DNA of 64,000 bases from Rhizobium sp. (lineage in GTDB: Bacteria > Pseudomonadota > Alphaproteobacteria > Rhizobiales > Rhizobiaceae): NCBI GenBank assembly GCA_002796995.1, contig PEKW01000015.1, forward strand, positions 62,001-126,000, given 5' to 3'. The stretch's first letter is position 1, and every line of letters begins with the position of its first letter. This document shows, in pieces, positions 40,672-49,746 of the stretch. Below the pieces are notes generated by a model. That model ran no database searches. It was not told where the DNA came from and was given only the letters and a program-made list of their open reading frames with translations. Both the position numbers and the translations under genes were made by a program.

Positions 40672-43600
40672 ATGAGTATTTCCCGCTTCTTCGTCGACCG
40701 GCCGGTGTTTGCCGCCGTCCTGTCGATCCTGATCGTCGTCGCAGGCCTGATCGGCATGCGTTCGCTGCCGATCTCGGAATATCCGGAGGTCGTTCCGCCC
40801 TCCATCGTCGTGCGTGCCGTCTATCCCGGCGCCAACCCCGTGGTCATTTCCGAGACGGTGGCAACGCCGCTCGAGGAGCAGATCAACGGCGTTGACGACA
40901 TGCTCTACATGAACAGTCAGGCGACGTCCGACGGCGTGCTGACGCTGACCGTGACCTTCAAGCTCGGCACGGATCCGGACAAGGCCCAGCAGCTCGTCCA
41001 GAACCGCGTCTCGCAGGCCGAGCCGCGCCTGCCGGCGGAAGTCCGCGCCATCGGCGTTACCACGGTCAAGAGCTCGCCCGACTTCATCATGGTGGTGAAC
41101 CTGGTTTCGACCACCGACCGCTACGACGTGACCTATCTGCGCAACTACGCGACGCTGAACATCAAGGACCGTCTCGCCCGCATCGAGGGCGCCGGACAGG
41201 TTCAGGTCTTCGGTGCCGGCGACTACGCCATGCGCATCTGGATCGATCCGCAGAAGGCGGCCGAACACGCGCTGGCCGCCAGCGACATCACCAATGCCAT
41301 CCGCCAGCAGAACGTGCAGGCCGCGGCCGGCATCATCGGCGCGTCGCCGAGCCCGAGCGGCGTCGAGCTGCAGCTCAACGTCAACGCCCAGGGACGTCTC
41401 AGCACGCCGGAGGAATTTGGCGAGATCATCGTCAAGACGGGCAATGAGGGCGAGATCACGCGCCTCAAGGACGTCGCCCGCATCGAGATGGGTGCGGCCG
41501 ACTATACGCTGCGTTCGCTGCTCGACGGCCAGCCGGCGGTGGCGATCGCGGTGCTGCAGGCGCCCGGTTCCAACGCCATCGAGATTGCCGACAACGTGCG
41601 CGCCACCATGGACCAGCTCCAGCTCGCCATGCCCGACGGCGTGAAGTACGAGATCGTCTACGACACGACCGAGTTCGTGCGTGCGTCGATCGAGAAGGTC
41701 GTCGACACTCTTCTGGAGGCGGTCGCCCTCGTCGTTCTCGTTGTCATCCTCTTCCTGCAGACCTGGCGCGCCTCGATCATCCCGCTGATCGCCGTGCCGG
41801 TCTCGATCATCGGCACCTTTGCCGTGATGTATGCCTTCGGCTTTTCGATCAACGCGCTGACGCTGTTCGGGCTGGTGCTCGCCATCGGCATCGTCGTGGA
41901 CGACGCGATCGTCGTGGTCGAAAACGTCGAGCGCAATATCGAGAACGGGCTGTCGCCGCGCGAGGCGACCTATCGCGCGATGCGGGAAGTCTCCGGGCCG
42001 ATCATCGCCATCGCGCTGGTGCTGGTCGCGGTATTCGTGCCGCTGGCCTTCATCAGCGGCCTTTCCGGCCAGTTCTACCGCCAGTTCGCGCTGACCATCG
42101 CCATCTCGACGGTCATCTCCGCCATCAACTCGCTGACCCTGTCTCCGGCCCTGGCTGCCCTTCTCTTGAAGGATCATCACGCGCCCAAGGACTGGCTGAC
42201 GCGCGCCATGGATCGGGTCTTCGGCTGGTTCTTCCGCGGCTTCAACCGGGCCTTCGGCGCCGCGTCGAACGGCTATGGCCGCAGCGTCGGCGGTCTCCTG
42301 TCGCGCAAGTCGCTGGTCATGGTCGTCTATCTCGCGCTGATCGGCGCCACCTATACCGTCTTCAATGCGGTACCGGGCGGCTTCGTCCCGGCGCAGGACA
42401 AGCAATATCTTATCGGTTTCGCGCAATTGCCTGATGGTGCGACGCTCGATCGGACGGAAGAAGTGATCAAGCGGATGAGCGACATCGCGCTGGAACAGCC
42501 GGGCGTGGCCCATGCCATTGCCTTCCCCGGCCTGTCGATCAACGGTTTCACCATCGGCTCCAATTCGGGCATCGTCTTTGCGGTTCTCGACGATTTCGCC
42601 GAGCGCACGACGCCCGAGCTGTCCGGCGGTGCCATCGCCATGCAGCTGAACCAAAAGTTCGCCGGCATCCAGGACGCCTTCATCGCCATGTTCCCACCGC
42701 CGCCGGTCAACGGCCTCGGCTCCACGGGCGGCTTCAAGCTGCAGATCGAGGACCGTGCCGGTCTCGGCTACCAGGCGCTGGACGAGGCGACCAAGGCGTT
42801 CCTCGGCAAGGCGTACCAGACACCGGAGCTCGCGGGCCTGTTCTCCAGCTTCCAGATCAACGTGCCGCAGCTCTATGCCGACCTCGACCGCTCGAAGGCG
42901 GAACAGCTCGGCGTATCGGTGACGGACGTGTTCGAGACGCTGCAGATCTATCTCGGCTCGCTCTACGTCAACGACTTCAACGCCTTCGGCCGCACCTACA
43001 GCGTCCGCGTCCAGGCCGATGCCGCCTTCCGGGCGAGGCCCGAGGATATCGGCCAGCTGAAGGTCCGTTCGCGCAGCGGGCAGATGATCCCGCTTTCGGC
43101 CCTCTTGAAGGTCGACAGCACCACGGGACCGGAGCGCACCACGCGTTACAACGGCTTCCTGTCTGCCGACATCAATGGCGGCCCGGCACCGGGCTTCTCG
43201 TCGGGGCAGGCACAGGCGGCCGTCGAGCGCATTGCCGACGAGACGCTGCCGAACGGCATCACCTTCGAATGGACGGACCTGACCTATCAGCAGATCCTGG
43301 CCGGCAATTCGAGCATCGTCGTCTTTCCTCTGGCCCTGCTGCTCGTCTATCTCGTTCTGGCGGCCCAATACGAGAGCCTGACCTTGCCGATCGCCATCGT
43401 CATGATCGTGCCTATGGGCGTGCTCGCCGCCTTGGCGGGGGTCTGGTACACGGGTGGGGACAACAACATCTTCACCCAGATCGGCCTCATGGTGCTCGTG
43501 GGTCTATCGGCGAAGAATGCGATCCTGATCGTCGAATTTGCCCGGGAACTGGAGTTCGAAGGCCGAACGCCGGTCCAGGCGGCGATCGAGGCAAGCCGGC

Positions 43601-43872
43601 TCCGCCTGCGGCCGATCCTCATGACGTCCATGGCCTTCATCATGGGTGTCGTGCCCCTGGTGCTGTCGACCGGAGCGGGCGCGGAAATGCGTGCGGCGAT
43701 GGGACTGGCGGTGTTCTCCGGCATGATCGGCGTCACCTTCTTCGGCATCTTCATGACCCCGGTCTTCTACGTGCTCTTGCGTCGCGTCACGGGTAACCGC
43801 CCGCTGGTGCACCACAATCAGGACGTGCCGGGCACGGAAGTCGCCGAAACGCGTCGCATCGCGGCGGAATAG
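40672..43872 (+). CDS. RND multidrug efflux permease (HAE1 family)
   Basis: A 1066-residue proton-driven trimeric pump of the AcrB/MexF type, the normal length. It begins Ser-Arg-Phe-Phe-Val-Asp-Arg-Pro-Val-Phe-Ala, the standard RND N-terminus. There are about 12 helices with two large periplasmic loops (about 35-335 and 555-870). The proton relay pair Asp410-Asp411 is in Gly-Ile-Val-Val-Asp-Asp-Ala-Ile-Val-Val-Val-Glu-Asn. The second-half helix 10 motif has Gly-Leu-Ser-Ala-Lys-Asn-Ala-Ile-Leu-Ile-Val-Glu-Phe, with the conserved lysine. The ATG at 40672 follows GGAGAGGG. It forms a pump with the adaptor upstream, divergent from a LysR regulator. Confidence 0.95.
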   Translation: MSISRFFVDRPVFAAVLSILIVVAGLIGMRSLPISEYPEVVPPSIVVRAVYPGANPVVISETVATPLEEQINGVDDMLYMNSQATSDGVLTLTVTFKLGTDPDKAQQLVQNRVSQAEPRLPAEVRAIGVTTVKSSPDFIMVVNLVSTTDRYDVTYLRNYATLNIKDRLARIEGAGQVQVFGAGDYAMRIWIDPQKAAEHALAASDITNAIRQQNVQAAAGIIGASPSPSGVELQLNVNAQGRLSTPEEFGEIIVKTGNEGEITRLKDVARIEMGAADYTLRSLLDGQPAVAIAVLQAPGSNAIEIADNVRATMDQLQLAMPDGVKYEIVYDTTEFVRASIEKVVDTLLEAVALVVLVVILFLQTWRASIIPLIAVPVSIIGTFAVMYAFGFSINALTLFGLVLAIGIVVDDAIVVVENVERNIENGLSPREATYRAMREVSGPIIAIALVLVAVFVPLAFISGLSGQFYRQFALTIAISTVISAINSLTLSPALAALLLKDHHAPKDWLTRAMDRVFGWFFRGFNRAFGAASNGYGRSVGGLLSRKSLVMVVYLALIGATYTVFNAVPGGFVPAQDKQYLIGFAQLPDGATLDRTEEVIKRMSDIALEQPGVAHAIAFPGLSINGFTIGSNSGIVFAVLDDFAERTTPELSGGAIAMQLNQKFAGIQDAFIAMFPPPPVNGLGSTGGFKLQIEDRAGLGYQALDEATKAFLGKAYQTPELAGLFSSFQINVPQLYADLDRSKAEQLGVSVTDVFETLQIYLGSLYVNDFNAFGRTYSVRVQADAAFRARPEDIGQLKVRSRSGQMIPLSALLKVDSTTGPERTTRYNGFLSADINGGPAPGFSSGQAQAAVERIADETLPNGITFEWTDLTYQQILAGNSSIVVFPLALLLVYLVLAAQYESLTLPIAIVMIVPMGVLAALAGVWYTGGDNNIFTQIGLMVLVGLSAKNAILIVEFARELEFEGRTPVQAAIEASRLRLRPILMTSMAFIMGVVPLVLSTGAGAEMRAAMGLAVFSGMIGVTFFGIFMTPVFYVLLRRVTGNRPLVHHNQDVPGTEVAETRRIAAE

Positions 43873-43893
43873 GCAGCGAAGAATGACGAAAAA

Positions 43894-43920
43894 GGAGGCC
43901 CGGCGACGGGCCTCCTCTTT
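43894..43920. terminator. Bidirectional terminator between RND pump and glycerophosphodiesterase genes
   Basis: GGAGGCCCG (43894-43902) pairs with 43907-43915 around GCGA. TCTTT follows on the plus side, and AAAAA precedes it, giving a T-run for the minus direction. It can end both convergent transcripts. Confidence 0.75.
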
Positions 43921-43963
43921 GCTGTTTCAGGGCATCAGGAAACGCGGGGCCGCGTTGTCCGTT

Positions 43964-44767
43964 TCAGCGAGAAACGCTACGCACGAATTCGCTCAGCCAC
44001 TCGACGTCATCGCCGGAGATCGTGTCCAGCAGGCCGGCACGCAGATATTCTGTGAGCTTTTTCACTGGTTCCAGGCCCTCGCGCTCCATCTCCGCGATCT
44101 TCTCCGGCTTGTAGGCATGGCAACGGATCGAAATGCCGGCGGCATGCAAGGCCTCGGCGTCGGCCGGATCAAAGACGGAAAGGTCGATGCAAAGCTCGTC
44201 GAGATTGGCGGCGCGGGCGACTGCCACCGGATCGGCATAGCGTTCATGCACGATGCCGCCGGTGCGAAGCCCGGGAATTGCGGCCTTGACGGCTTTCAGA
44301 TGGGCATGATCGAAGGAGATCATCATCACACGGCCAAGGTCGCGCGGATCGGCCAGGGCCGTCTTCAGCGCCTGCGTGTAGGCCTCCGTGTGCAGCTTTT
44401 CCTTGATCTCGATTTCGAGGACCTGGTCGAGTTCGTGGGCGAGTGCCAGGGTTTCGGCCAGCGTCGGCACCCGTTCGCCGGTGAAGGCGGACGAGAACCA
44501 GGAGCCGGCGTCGAGCAGGGCGATTTCGGCTGCGGTCTTGTCCTTGAGCGCGCCCTCACCGTTGGTGGTGCGTTCCAGCGTGAGATCGTGGATGACGACG
44601 ATCTGTTGGTCGGCGGTCAGCACCGTGTCGATCTCGATGCTCGTGCCGCCGAGCGCGTGGTTGGCGCGGAAGGCGGCGAGCGTATTCTCCGGCGCGCCGA
44701 TCGAGTGGCCGCGATGGCCGCAGATATGGACCGCACCGTTTTCGCGGGCGAGGAAGCTCTTTTGCAT
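43964..44767 (-). CDS. Glycerophosphodiester phosphodiesterase family protein
   Basis: A 267-residue GDPD-fold phosphodiesterase (UgpQ type, EC 3.1.4.46 in typical members) that hydrolyses an X-phospho-sugar or glycerol diester. Catalytic residues are visible: His18 (Gly-His-Arg-Gly), Glu45, Asp47 (Ile-Glu-Ile-Asp) and His60 (Val-Ile-His-Asp-Leu). There is no signal peptide, so it is cytoplasmic. It ends an operon with an ABC importer and an inositol-monophosphatase-like phosphatase. That suggests an imported phosphodiester is split here and the sugar phosphate then dephosphorylated. GGAGATCC precedes the ATG. Confidence 0.9.
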   Translation of the reverse strand: MQKSFLARENGAVHICGHRGHSIGAPENTLAAFRANHALGGTSIEIDTVLTADQQIVVIHDLTLERTTNGEGALKDKTAAEIALLDAGSWFSSAFTGERVPTLAETLALAHELDQVLEIEIKEKLHTEAYTQALKTALADPRDLGRVMMISFDHAHLKAVKAAIPGLRTGGIVHERYADPVAVARAANLDELCIDLSVFDPADAEALHAAGISIRCHAYKPEKIAEMEREGLEPVKKLTEYLRAGLLDTISGDDVEWLSEFVRSVSR

Positions 44768-44784
44768 TCGGATCTCCTGTTGGG

Positions 44785-45624
44785 TCAGAGTTTGCCGAGG
44801 CCGGCCGCCATGACGTCGTCACGGGTCAGCCCTTCGGTGATGAGGAAAAGGATCAGCATGGGAACGAGCAGGATGAAGGTGACGACCGCCGCCGTCGGCA
44901 GCACCAGCACGTCGCCACCGAGATAGGTCCACAGCCGCACCGCCAGCGTCTGAACCTTCGGCGCGCCGATCAGGAAGCTCTTCTCGAACTCCTCGAAGGA
45001 GGCGATGAAGTTGAGGATGCCGCCGACCAGGAAACCCGGCCAGGCCAGCGGCAAGGCGATGCGCAGTGCGGCCTGTCGCGGCGTCGCGCCGAGCGTGCGG
45101 GCGGCATGGATGAGTTCGGCGGGGATGCCTTCGAGGGTTGCCGTCAGGATGCGGATCATCAGCGGCAGGGTGCCGACGGTCTGCACCAGCACGACGCCGA
45201 GCACCGTGCCCGCCAGGCCGAACCGGTAGAACAGTTCGCCGAGGCTGATCGCGATGACGATGCCCGGAACGATCATCGGCGCCAGCACGAACATTTCCAC
45301 CGCTCGCTTCAGGCGGAAGGGAAAGCGGGCGAGCGCCCAGGCGGTCGGGAAGGCGAGGAGGGCGGTCAGTGCCGTCACCACGCAGGAGACGACAAGGCTG
45401 AGCATTGCCGCGGGGAGAATGTTGCGGTCGGTCAGCACTTCGCCCCAAGCCGATACGGACAGCGAGCGCGGCAGGATGTCGGGCGGGAACCAGCCGACCT
45501 TCGGATCGTAGAAGGCCCAGAGGCCGATCACGGCAATGGGAAACAGCAGCGTGACGATGAGGTAGCCGTAGAGGCCGAGGCCGACGAAGACCTGGGTGCG
45601 CTGGCTGTGGGTCAGTGCGGCCAT
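44785..45624 (-). CDS. ABC importer permease (PotC/spermidine-iron-phosphonate type)
   Basis: A 279-residue permease with six helices of the binding-protein-dependent transport family. The EAA loop reads His-Ala-Ala-Arg-Thr-Leu-Gly-Ala-Thr-Pro-Arg-Gln-Ala-Ala-Leu-Arg-Ile-Ala-Leu-Pro (near 175-194). It is of the group serving spermidine/putrescine, iron(III) and 2-aminoethylphosphonate importers. It is the second permease of a two-permease system; the partner starts upstream with a 4-base gap. Confidence 0.88.
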   Translation of the reverse strand: MAALTHSQRTQVFVGLGLYGYLIVTLLFPIAVIGLWAFYDPKVGWFPPDILPRSLSVSAWGEVLTDRNILPAAMLSLVVSCVVTALTALLAFPTAWALARFPFRLKRAVEMFVLAPMIVPGIVIAISLGELFYRFGLAGTVLGVVLVQTVGTLPLMIRILTATLEGIPAELIHAARTLGATPRQAALRIALPLAWPGFLVGGILNFIASFEEFEKSFLIGAPKVQTLAVRLWTYLGGDVLVLPTAAVVTFILLVPMLILFLITEGLTRDDVMAAGLGKL

Positions 45625-45628
45625 GATC

Positions 45629-46501
45629 CTACCCCTTGACCTGAAGCGCGGCGTCGGAGCGGCCGAGCGAACCGAGGATGCCGTAGTAGATGAGCAGGAT
45701 GACGATCGCGACGGCGCTGAGCAGCGTTCCCATGGCGTAGACCATCGGCCAGTTGCCGTTCTCGAAGCCCTCCTTGTACATGTGCATGCTGAGCGGCATC
45801 GGATAGGCGGGACCGAGCAGCCGCGGCACGACGAAGGACCCGAGCGAGGTGATGAAGGTCAGCAGGATCGCAGCCGTGATGCCCGGCTGGGCCAGCGGCA
45901 GCTGAATACGCCGCAGGATCGTCCAGCGGCTGGCGCCGAGGGTGCGGGCCGCCGCCAGCACGTCCACGCTGATCGCTGCCATCGCGCCCGAGATGATCAG
46001 CGTCATGAACGGAATGCTCTTCCACGAAAGCGCCAGGATCGCGCCGATCGACCATTCGTCGCGCACGAGACGCGGCAGGGAAAGGCCGAGCGGCGTCAGC
46101 AGCCGGCTGGCCATGCCGCCCCGGTCGAGGATGACGAGAACGATGAAGGCGGCGACGATGCCGGGCACGACCAGCGGAATGCGGTAGAACGTGCCGAAGA
46201 GTTTGCGGCTCTTCTCGTTCGCCTGCATCATTGCCGAGAGCGGCAGCGCCACGATCAGCCCGAGCACGGTCGGGGCGAGCGACAGCCAGATCGAATAGAC
46301 GACGCCCTCCAGATAGACCGGACTGGTCGCCAGCGTAATCCAGTTGTCGAGCGTGAAGGCGGGCCCGGCCGGATCGTTGTTGCGGAAGCTGCCGATCAGC
46401 ACGCGGACCAGCGGCAGGCCGAAGAAGGCCGCGAGATAGCCGACCCCTGGAAGCAGGCAGAGAACGACCATGAGCGTCGCGACGGGGCGCCGTTCGTTCA
46501 T
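45629..46501 (-). CDS. ABC importer permease (PotB-like)
   Basis: A 290-residue permease, six helices, EAA loop Ala-Ala-Arg-Thr-Leu-Gly-Ala-Ser-Arg-Trp-Thr-Ile-Leu-Arg-Arg-Ile-Gln-Leu-Pro near 197-215. The start at 46501 gives a four-base overlap with the ATPase gene and an N-terminal Met-Asn-Glu-Arg-Arg before the first helix; longer in-frame extensions fall inside the ATPase gene. It pairs with the permease at 44785. Confidence 0.88.
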   Translation of the reverse strand: MNERRPVATLMVVLCLLPGVGYLAAFFGLPLVRVLIGSFRNNDPAGPAFTLDNWITLATSPVYLEGVVYSIWLSLAPTVLGLIVALPLSAMMQANEKSRKLFGTFYRIPLVVPGIVAAFIVLVILDRGGMASRLLTPLGLSLPRLVRDEWSIGAILALSWKSIPFMTLIISGAMAAISVDVLAAARTLGASRWTILRRIQLPLAQPGITAAILLTFITSLGSFVVPRLLGPAYPMPLSMHMYKEGFENGNWPMVYAMGTLLSAVAIVILLIYYGILGSLGRSDAALQVKG

Positions 46502-47556
46502 GCCGCCCTCCGTTCGTCGCCGTGATAGGTCTTCAGCTGGTGCAGCCGGGCGGGGGCGGTGAGTTTCACCTTCTGGCCGTTCTGCAGAATATCCATGTGG
46601 CCACCGGCGGTGATGGCGCGCACGGTGCGGCCCCCAATGCCGATCCAGTAGTGGGTCGCGGCTCCCATGAACATCGACTGCTCGACCACGCCGTGATGGT
46701 CGGCTTCGACCGGCTGGACGCCAAGGTCTTCCGGACGGATTGCCACACCTTCGACATCGGTTTCGCCGGGATTGTCGAGGGCGCGTACTTCGCCCCAAGG
46801 CAGGCGGCATTGGGAGCCGGCGATATCCGCCTCCAGCACGTTGGTCATGCCGAGGAATTCGGCGGTAAAGCGATAGCGGGGCCTGCGATAGAGATCGATC
46901 GGCGAGCCGCGCTCGACGATCTGGCCGTCCTTCATGACGACGATCTCGTCGGCGAGCGCCATGGCTTCCGCCTGGTCGTGGGTGACGTAGACCGAGGTGA
47001 TGGCGAGCTTCTGCTGTAGATGGCGCAGGTCCTCGCGCAGGCTGTCGCGCAGCTTGGCGTCGAGGTTGGAGAGCGGTTCGTCGAAGAGCAGGACGTCCGG
47101 CTCGATGACGATGGCGCGGGCGACGGCGACGCGCTGCTGCTGGCCGCCGGACAGCTGCTTCGGCAGACGTCCGGCATGTCCGGCAAGGCCGACGAGCTCG
47201 AGTGCGGCGTGGACGCGCCTGGTGATCTCGGCGCGGCCGACATTGCGCATCTCGAGCCCGAAGGCGACGTTCTTCTCGACCGTCATGTGCGGGAAGAGCG
47301 CATAGGTCTGGAAGACCATGCCGAAATTGCGATTTTCGGGCGGCAGGCCGTCGATGCGACGGTCCTTCAGCCAGATCTCGCCGGAGGTCGGATCGGTGAT
47401 GCCGGAGATCGCGCGCAGCAGCGTGGTCTTGCCGCAGCCGGACGGTCCGAGCAGGGTCACCAGCCGGCCGGCCGGGATCTCGAGGTCGATCCCTTTCAAT
47501 ACGCGGAGACTGTCGAAATCCTTGACGAGATTTCGAACCGAGATGGAAGCGTCCAT
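46498..47556 (-). CDS. ABC importer ATPase (PotA-like)
   Basis: A 352-residue ATPase with Walker A Gly-Pro-Ser-Gly-Cys-Gly-Lys-Thr-Thr (37-45), Q-loop Phe-Gln-Thr-Tyr-Ala-Leu-Phe-Pro-His, signature Leu-Ser-Gly-Gly-Gln (135-139) and Walker B Val-Leu-Leu-Phe-Asp-Glu-Pro (155-161). A C-terminal TOBE regulatory domain (about 275-345) follows, as in PotA and FbpC. It energises the importer of the LacI-controlled operon. Confidence 0.92.
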   Translation of the reverse strand: MDASISVRNLVKDFDSLRVLKGIDLEIPAGRLVTLLGPSGCGKTTLLRAISGITDPTSGEIWLKDRRIDGLPPENRNFGMVFQTYALFPHMTVEKNVAFGLEMRNVGRAEITRRVHAALELVGLAGHAGRLPKQLSGGQQQRVAVARAIVIEPDVLLFDEPLSNLDAKLRDSLREDLRHLQQKLAITSVYVTHDQAEAMALADEIVVMKDGQIVERGSPIDLYRRPRYRFTAEFLGMTNVLEADIAGSQCRLPWGEVRALDNPGETDVEGVAIRPEDLGVQPVEADHHGVVEQSMFMGAATHYWIGIGGRTVRAITAGGHMDILQNGQKVKLTAPARLHQLKTYHGDERRAA

Positions 47557-47582
47557 GGTTCACCCGTTGGCTTGGGAAGGGC

Positions 47583-47607
47583 GGCGGCACCCATGGCAGG
47601 TGCCGCC
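47583..47607 (-). terminator. Intercistronic stem-loop after ABC binding-protein gene
   Basis: Perfect 9-base arms (GGCGGCACC at 47583-47591, complement at 47599-47607) with a 7-base loop, between the binding-protein stop (47624) and the ATPase start (47556). No T-run. Confidence 0.6.
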
Positions 47608-47623
47608 GGAGACTGTGGCCGGA

Positions 47624-48871
47624 TCAGTTGCCGCGCAGCAGATTGCCGGCGAAGTAGTCCGTCATGGCGTTCTTCAGGTTGTTCGGCATGTTCTGAAGGG
47701 CGCGGCTGGCGAACTGTTCGGTCGGAACGAGGCGGGCGACCTGTTCCGGCGTGAAGGTCGCGGACGGATCGATATCGGTGCGCGCCGAGCGCGAGCCGTT
47801 GACCTTCAGCTTTTCGAGCTGGGCTTCCTGCGAGACCATGAAGTCGAGAAGAAGCAGGCCGGCTGCCGGCGCCTTGCCGTCGACGGGCAGGAACATGCCG
47901 TCACCGCCGCCGACCTGGCCTTCCGCCAGGATCTCCTGGCGGATCGTCGGCGGAAGCAGGCCGCGGCCGAGGAAGTCGTAGGCCATGTCTTCCCAGGCGG
48001 TGCCGACCGCGCCGGCGCCCGTGGCCAGCAGGTTCAGCGTGTCGGAATTGCCGTTGGTGATTTCGACCACGGGCAGCAGTTCCTTGTAGTAGTCCCAGAC
48101 CGGCTTGGCGCAGTCGCCGGCGGCCCAGGTCGCGGACTCTTCCTTGCTGATCTTGAAGTTCGTGAAGGCGGCGCGGCAGTCGTCGCCCTTGACCTTGGCA
48201 TAGGCGATCGTCTGCAGGAAGCCGCTGCCGGAGCCGCCGCCGGTCGGCGAGGTGACGATGAACTTCTGAGGATTTTCCTTGGCCCAGGCGAGCAGGGCGT
48301 CGAGATCGGCCGGCGCCTTGTCGGCAGGGACTGTCCGGGTGTCGTAGATGATGCTGGTCTGGTTGCGGTGGAAGGGCAGGAATACGCCGCCATGGGCGAA
48401 GCCGCCCGTGGAGGTGGCGATCTCGGCATTGAGGCCCTGGCCGGACGGCAGGATCTCGCTCAGCGCGACATTGGCGACGACACCGGCATCGAGGACTGCG
48501 GCATATTTGCCCGAGGAGATGAAATAGGCATCGGCAGGCGCCTTGGAATTGGTGTTGTGGGCAGCGATTAGCTGCTGGATGGCGACGTCGCCTTCACCGC
48601 GCACATATTCGACCTTGAGGCCGTACTTCTTCTCGAAAGCCGGAAGCAGGTGCTCGTTGAACAGCGGGCCAAAGGAGTCGGTGAAATCGTAGAAGGTCAG
48701 CGTTCCCTCTTTTTTTGCAAGCGGAACAATGACATCATAGAAATTGTCCGCCGTCAGCGTGGCGAGATCAAATCCCGGATCGGTGTTGAATTTATCCGAG
48801 CCGACGGGTTCAGCCGCGAAGGCGGCCGTTCCCAGAAGGATGGCGATGGATGCAGCGATGACTGTCTTCAT
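47624..48871 (-). CDS. ABC importer extracellular binding protein (family 1)
   Basis: A 415-residue periplasmic binding protein with a signal peptide (about 1-19, Ala-Phe-Ala). The ligand domain has Thr-Phe-Tyr-Asp-Phe-Thr-Asp-Ser-Phe near 57-65 and Pro-Ala-Phe-Glu-Lys-Lys-Tyr-Gly near 75-82, as in spermidine/iron/phosphonate-type proteins. It starts in a 4-base overlap with the phosphatase gene upstream. Ligand unknown; from gene context, a phosphodiester is favoured. Confidence 0.87.
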   Translation of the reverse strand: MKTVIAASIAILLGTAAFAAEPVGSDKFNTDPGFDLATLTADNFYDVIVPLAKKEGTLTFYDFTDSFGPLFNEHLLPAFEKKYGLKVEYVRGEGDVAIQQLIAAHNTNSKAPADAYFISSGKYAAVLDAGVVANVALSEILPSGQGLNAEIATSTGGFAHGGVFLPFHRNQTSIIYDTRTVPADKAPADLDALLAWAKENPQKFIVTSPTGGGSGSGFLQTIAYAKVKGDDCRAAFTNFKISKEESATWAAGDCAKPVWDYYKELLPVVEITNGNSDTLNLLATGAGAVGTAWEDMAYDFLGRGLLPPTIRQEILAEGQVGGGDGMFLPVDGKAPAAGLLLLDFMVSQEAQLEKLKVNGSRSARTDIDPSATFTPEQVARLVPTEQFASRALQNMPNNLKNAMTDYFAGNLLRGN

Positions 48872-49746
48872 TGTATCGTCTCCACGTTGGGGTGAGGTTT
48901 GCGATCGTCTCGCAACGTTTCCGGCACTCCGCCTCGCATTTCCCGATGGAGCGGAGTGCCGGAAAAGGGTTCCGGCACGACGGCCAGAAGCTGTCTGGCT
49001 ATGCCGGGCGCAGCGGCAAAGACGGTGGCGCCCGCCTGCAGGCCGCCGGCACCCAGATAGTCATTGGTCAGAGCGCCGGCGCAGGCCGCGATATAGAGAC
49101 CGCCGACGGCATCCCAGGGGTTCATGTGCGGCTCGAGATAGGCTTCGATCCGGCCCGCCGCGACGTGGGCGAGCGACAGGGCGCCCGAACCGAGCCGCCG
49201 GTGTTCCGCGCCCGACAGGGCCAACTGCCCGATTAGCCCCGCATAGAGGCTCTTTTCATGGCGCGCTGAAAAGCCGAGACCCACGACGGTTTCCGTCATG
49301 ACGTCGATCGACGAGCAGGCGATCGGCTTGCCGTCGAGCCAGGCTTTGCCGTTCGGATCGGCGAAGAACAGCTCGTCGTTGATCGGGTCGAAGATCCAGG
49401 CGGCGACGGTACGCCCGCTTTTCAGGAGGGCGATCGAAATGCAGAAATAGCCCAGCCGCCGTGCGAAATTGACGGTGCCGTCGATCGGATCGATCAGCCA
49501 GAGATAGTCCCCGCTCGCGTGTTCCCGGCCGAATTCCTCGCCGATGATCCCGTCGTCCGGGAAGCTGTCGGCGAGGCGGGCGCGAAGGGCCTTCTCGATG
49601 GCGAAGTCGGCGTCGGTCACCAGGTCGCCCGGCGACTTGTTGCTGATCGAAAGGTCCGGGTCGCGATAGGCCGCCAGTGCGGTCTCTCCCGCATAGCGGA
49701 CAAGGCTCTCTCCAAGCAAAAGGCGGTCGTCGAGGTTAGGGCTCAT
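48868..49746 (-). CDS. Inositol monophosphatase family protein
   Basis: A 292-residue Mg-dependent sugar-phosphate phosphatase (SuhB/IMPase type). Metal-binding motifs: Glu70 (Gly-Ile-Ile-Gly-Glu-Glu), Asp-Pro-Ile-Asp-Gly-Thr (86-91) and Trp-Asp-Ala-Val-Gly-Gly (211-216). The ATG at 49746 overlaps the LacI stop by four bases, and its stop overlaps the binding-protein start by four, so it is strictly coupled to the importer. This tight linkage argues for a catabolic role, dephosphorylating a sugar or cyclitol phosphate, and not for the usual housekeeping SuhB role. Confidence 0.9.
   Translation of the reverse strand: MSPNLDDRLLLGESLVRYAGETALAAYRDPDLSISNKSPGDLVTDADFAIEKALRARLADSFPDDGIIGEEFGREHASGDYLWLIDPIDGTVNFARRLGYFCISIALLKSGRTVAAWIFDPINDELFFADPNGKAWLDGKPIACSSIDVMTETVVGLGFSARHEKSLYAGLIGQLALSGAEHRRLGSGALSLAHVAAGRIEAYLEPHMNPWDAVGGLYIAACAGALTNDYLGAGGLQAGATVFAAAPGIARQLLAVVPEPFSGTPLHREMRGGVPETLRDDRKPHPNVETIQ

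Noticed and set aside
40642..43368. A 908-codon open frame on the minus strand opposite the RND pump
   Set aside because: Composition is typical of an antisense shadow, and the plus-strand RND protein is complete with all motifs.
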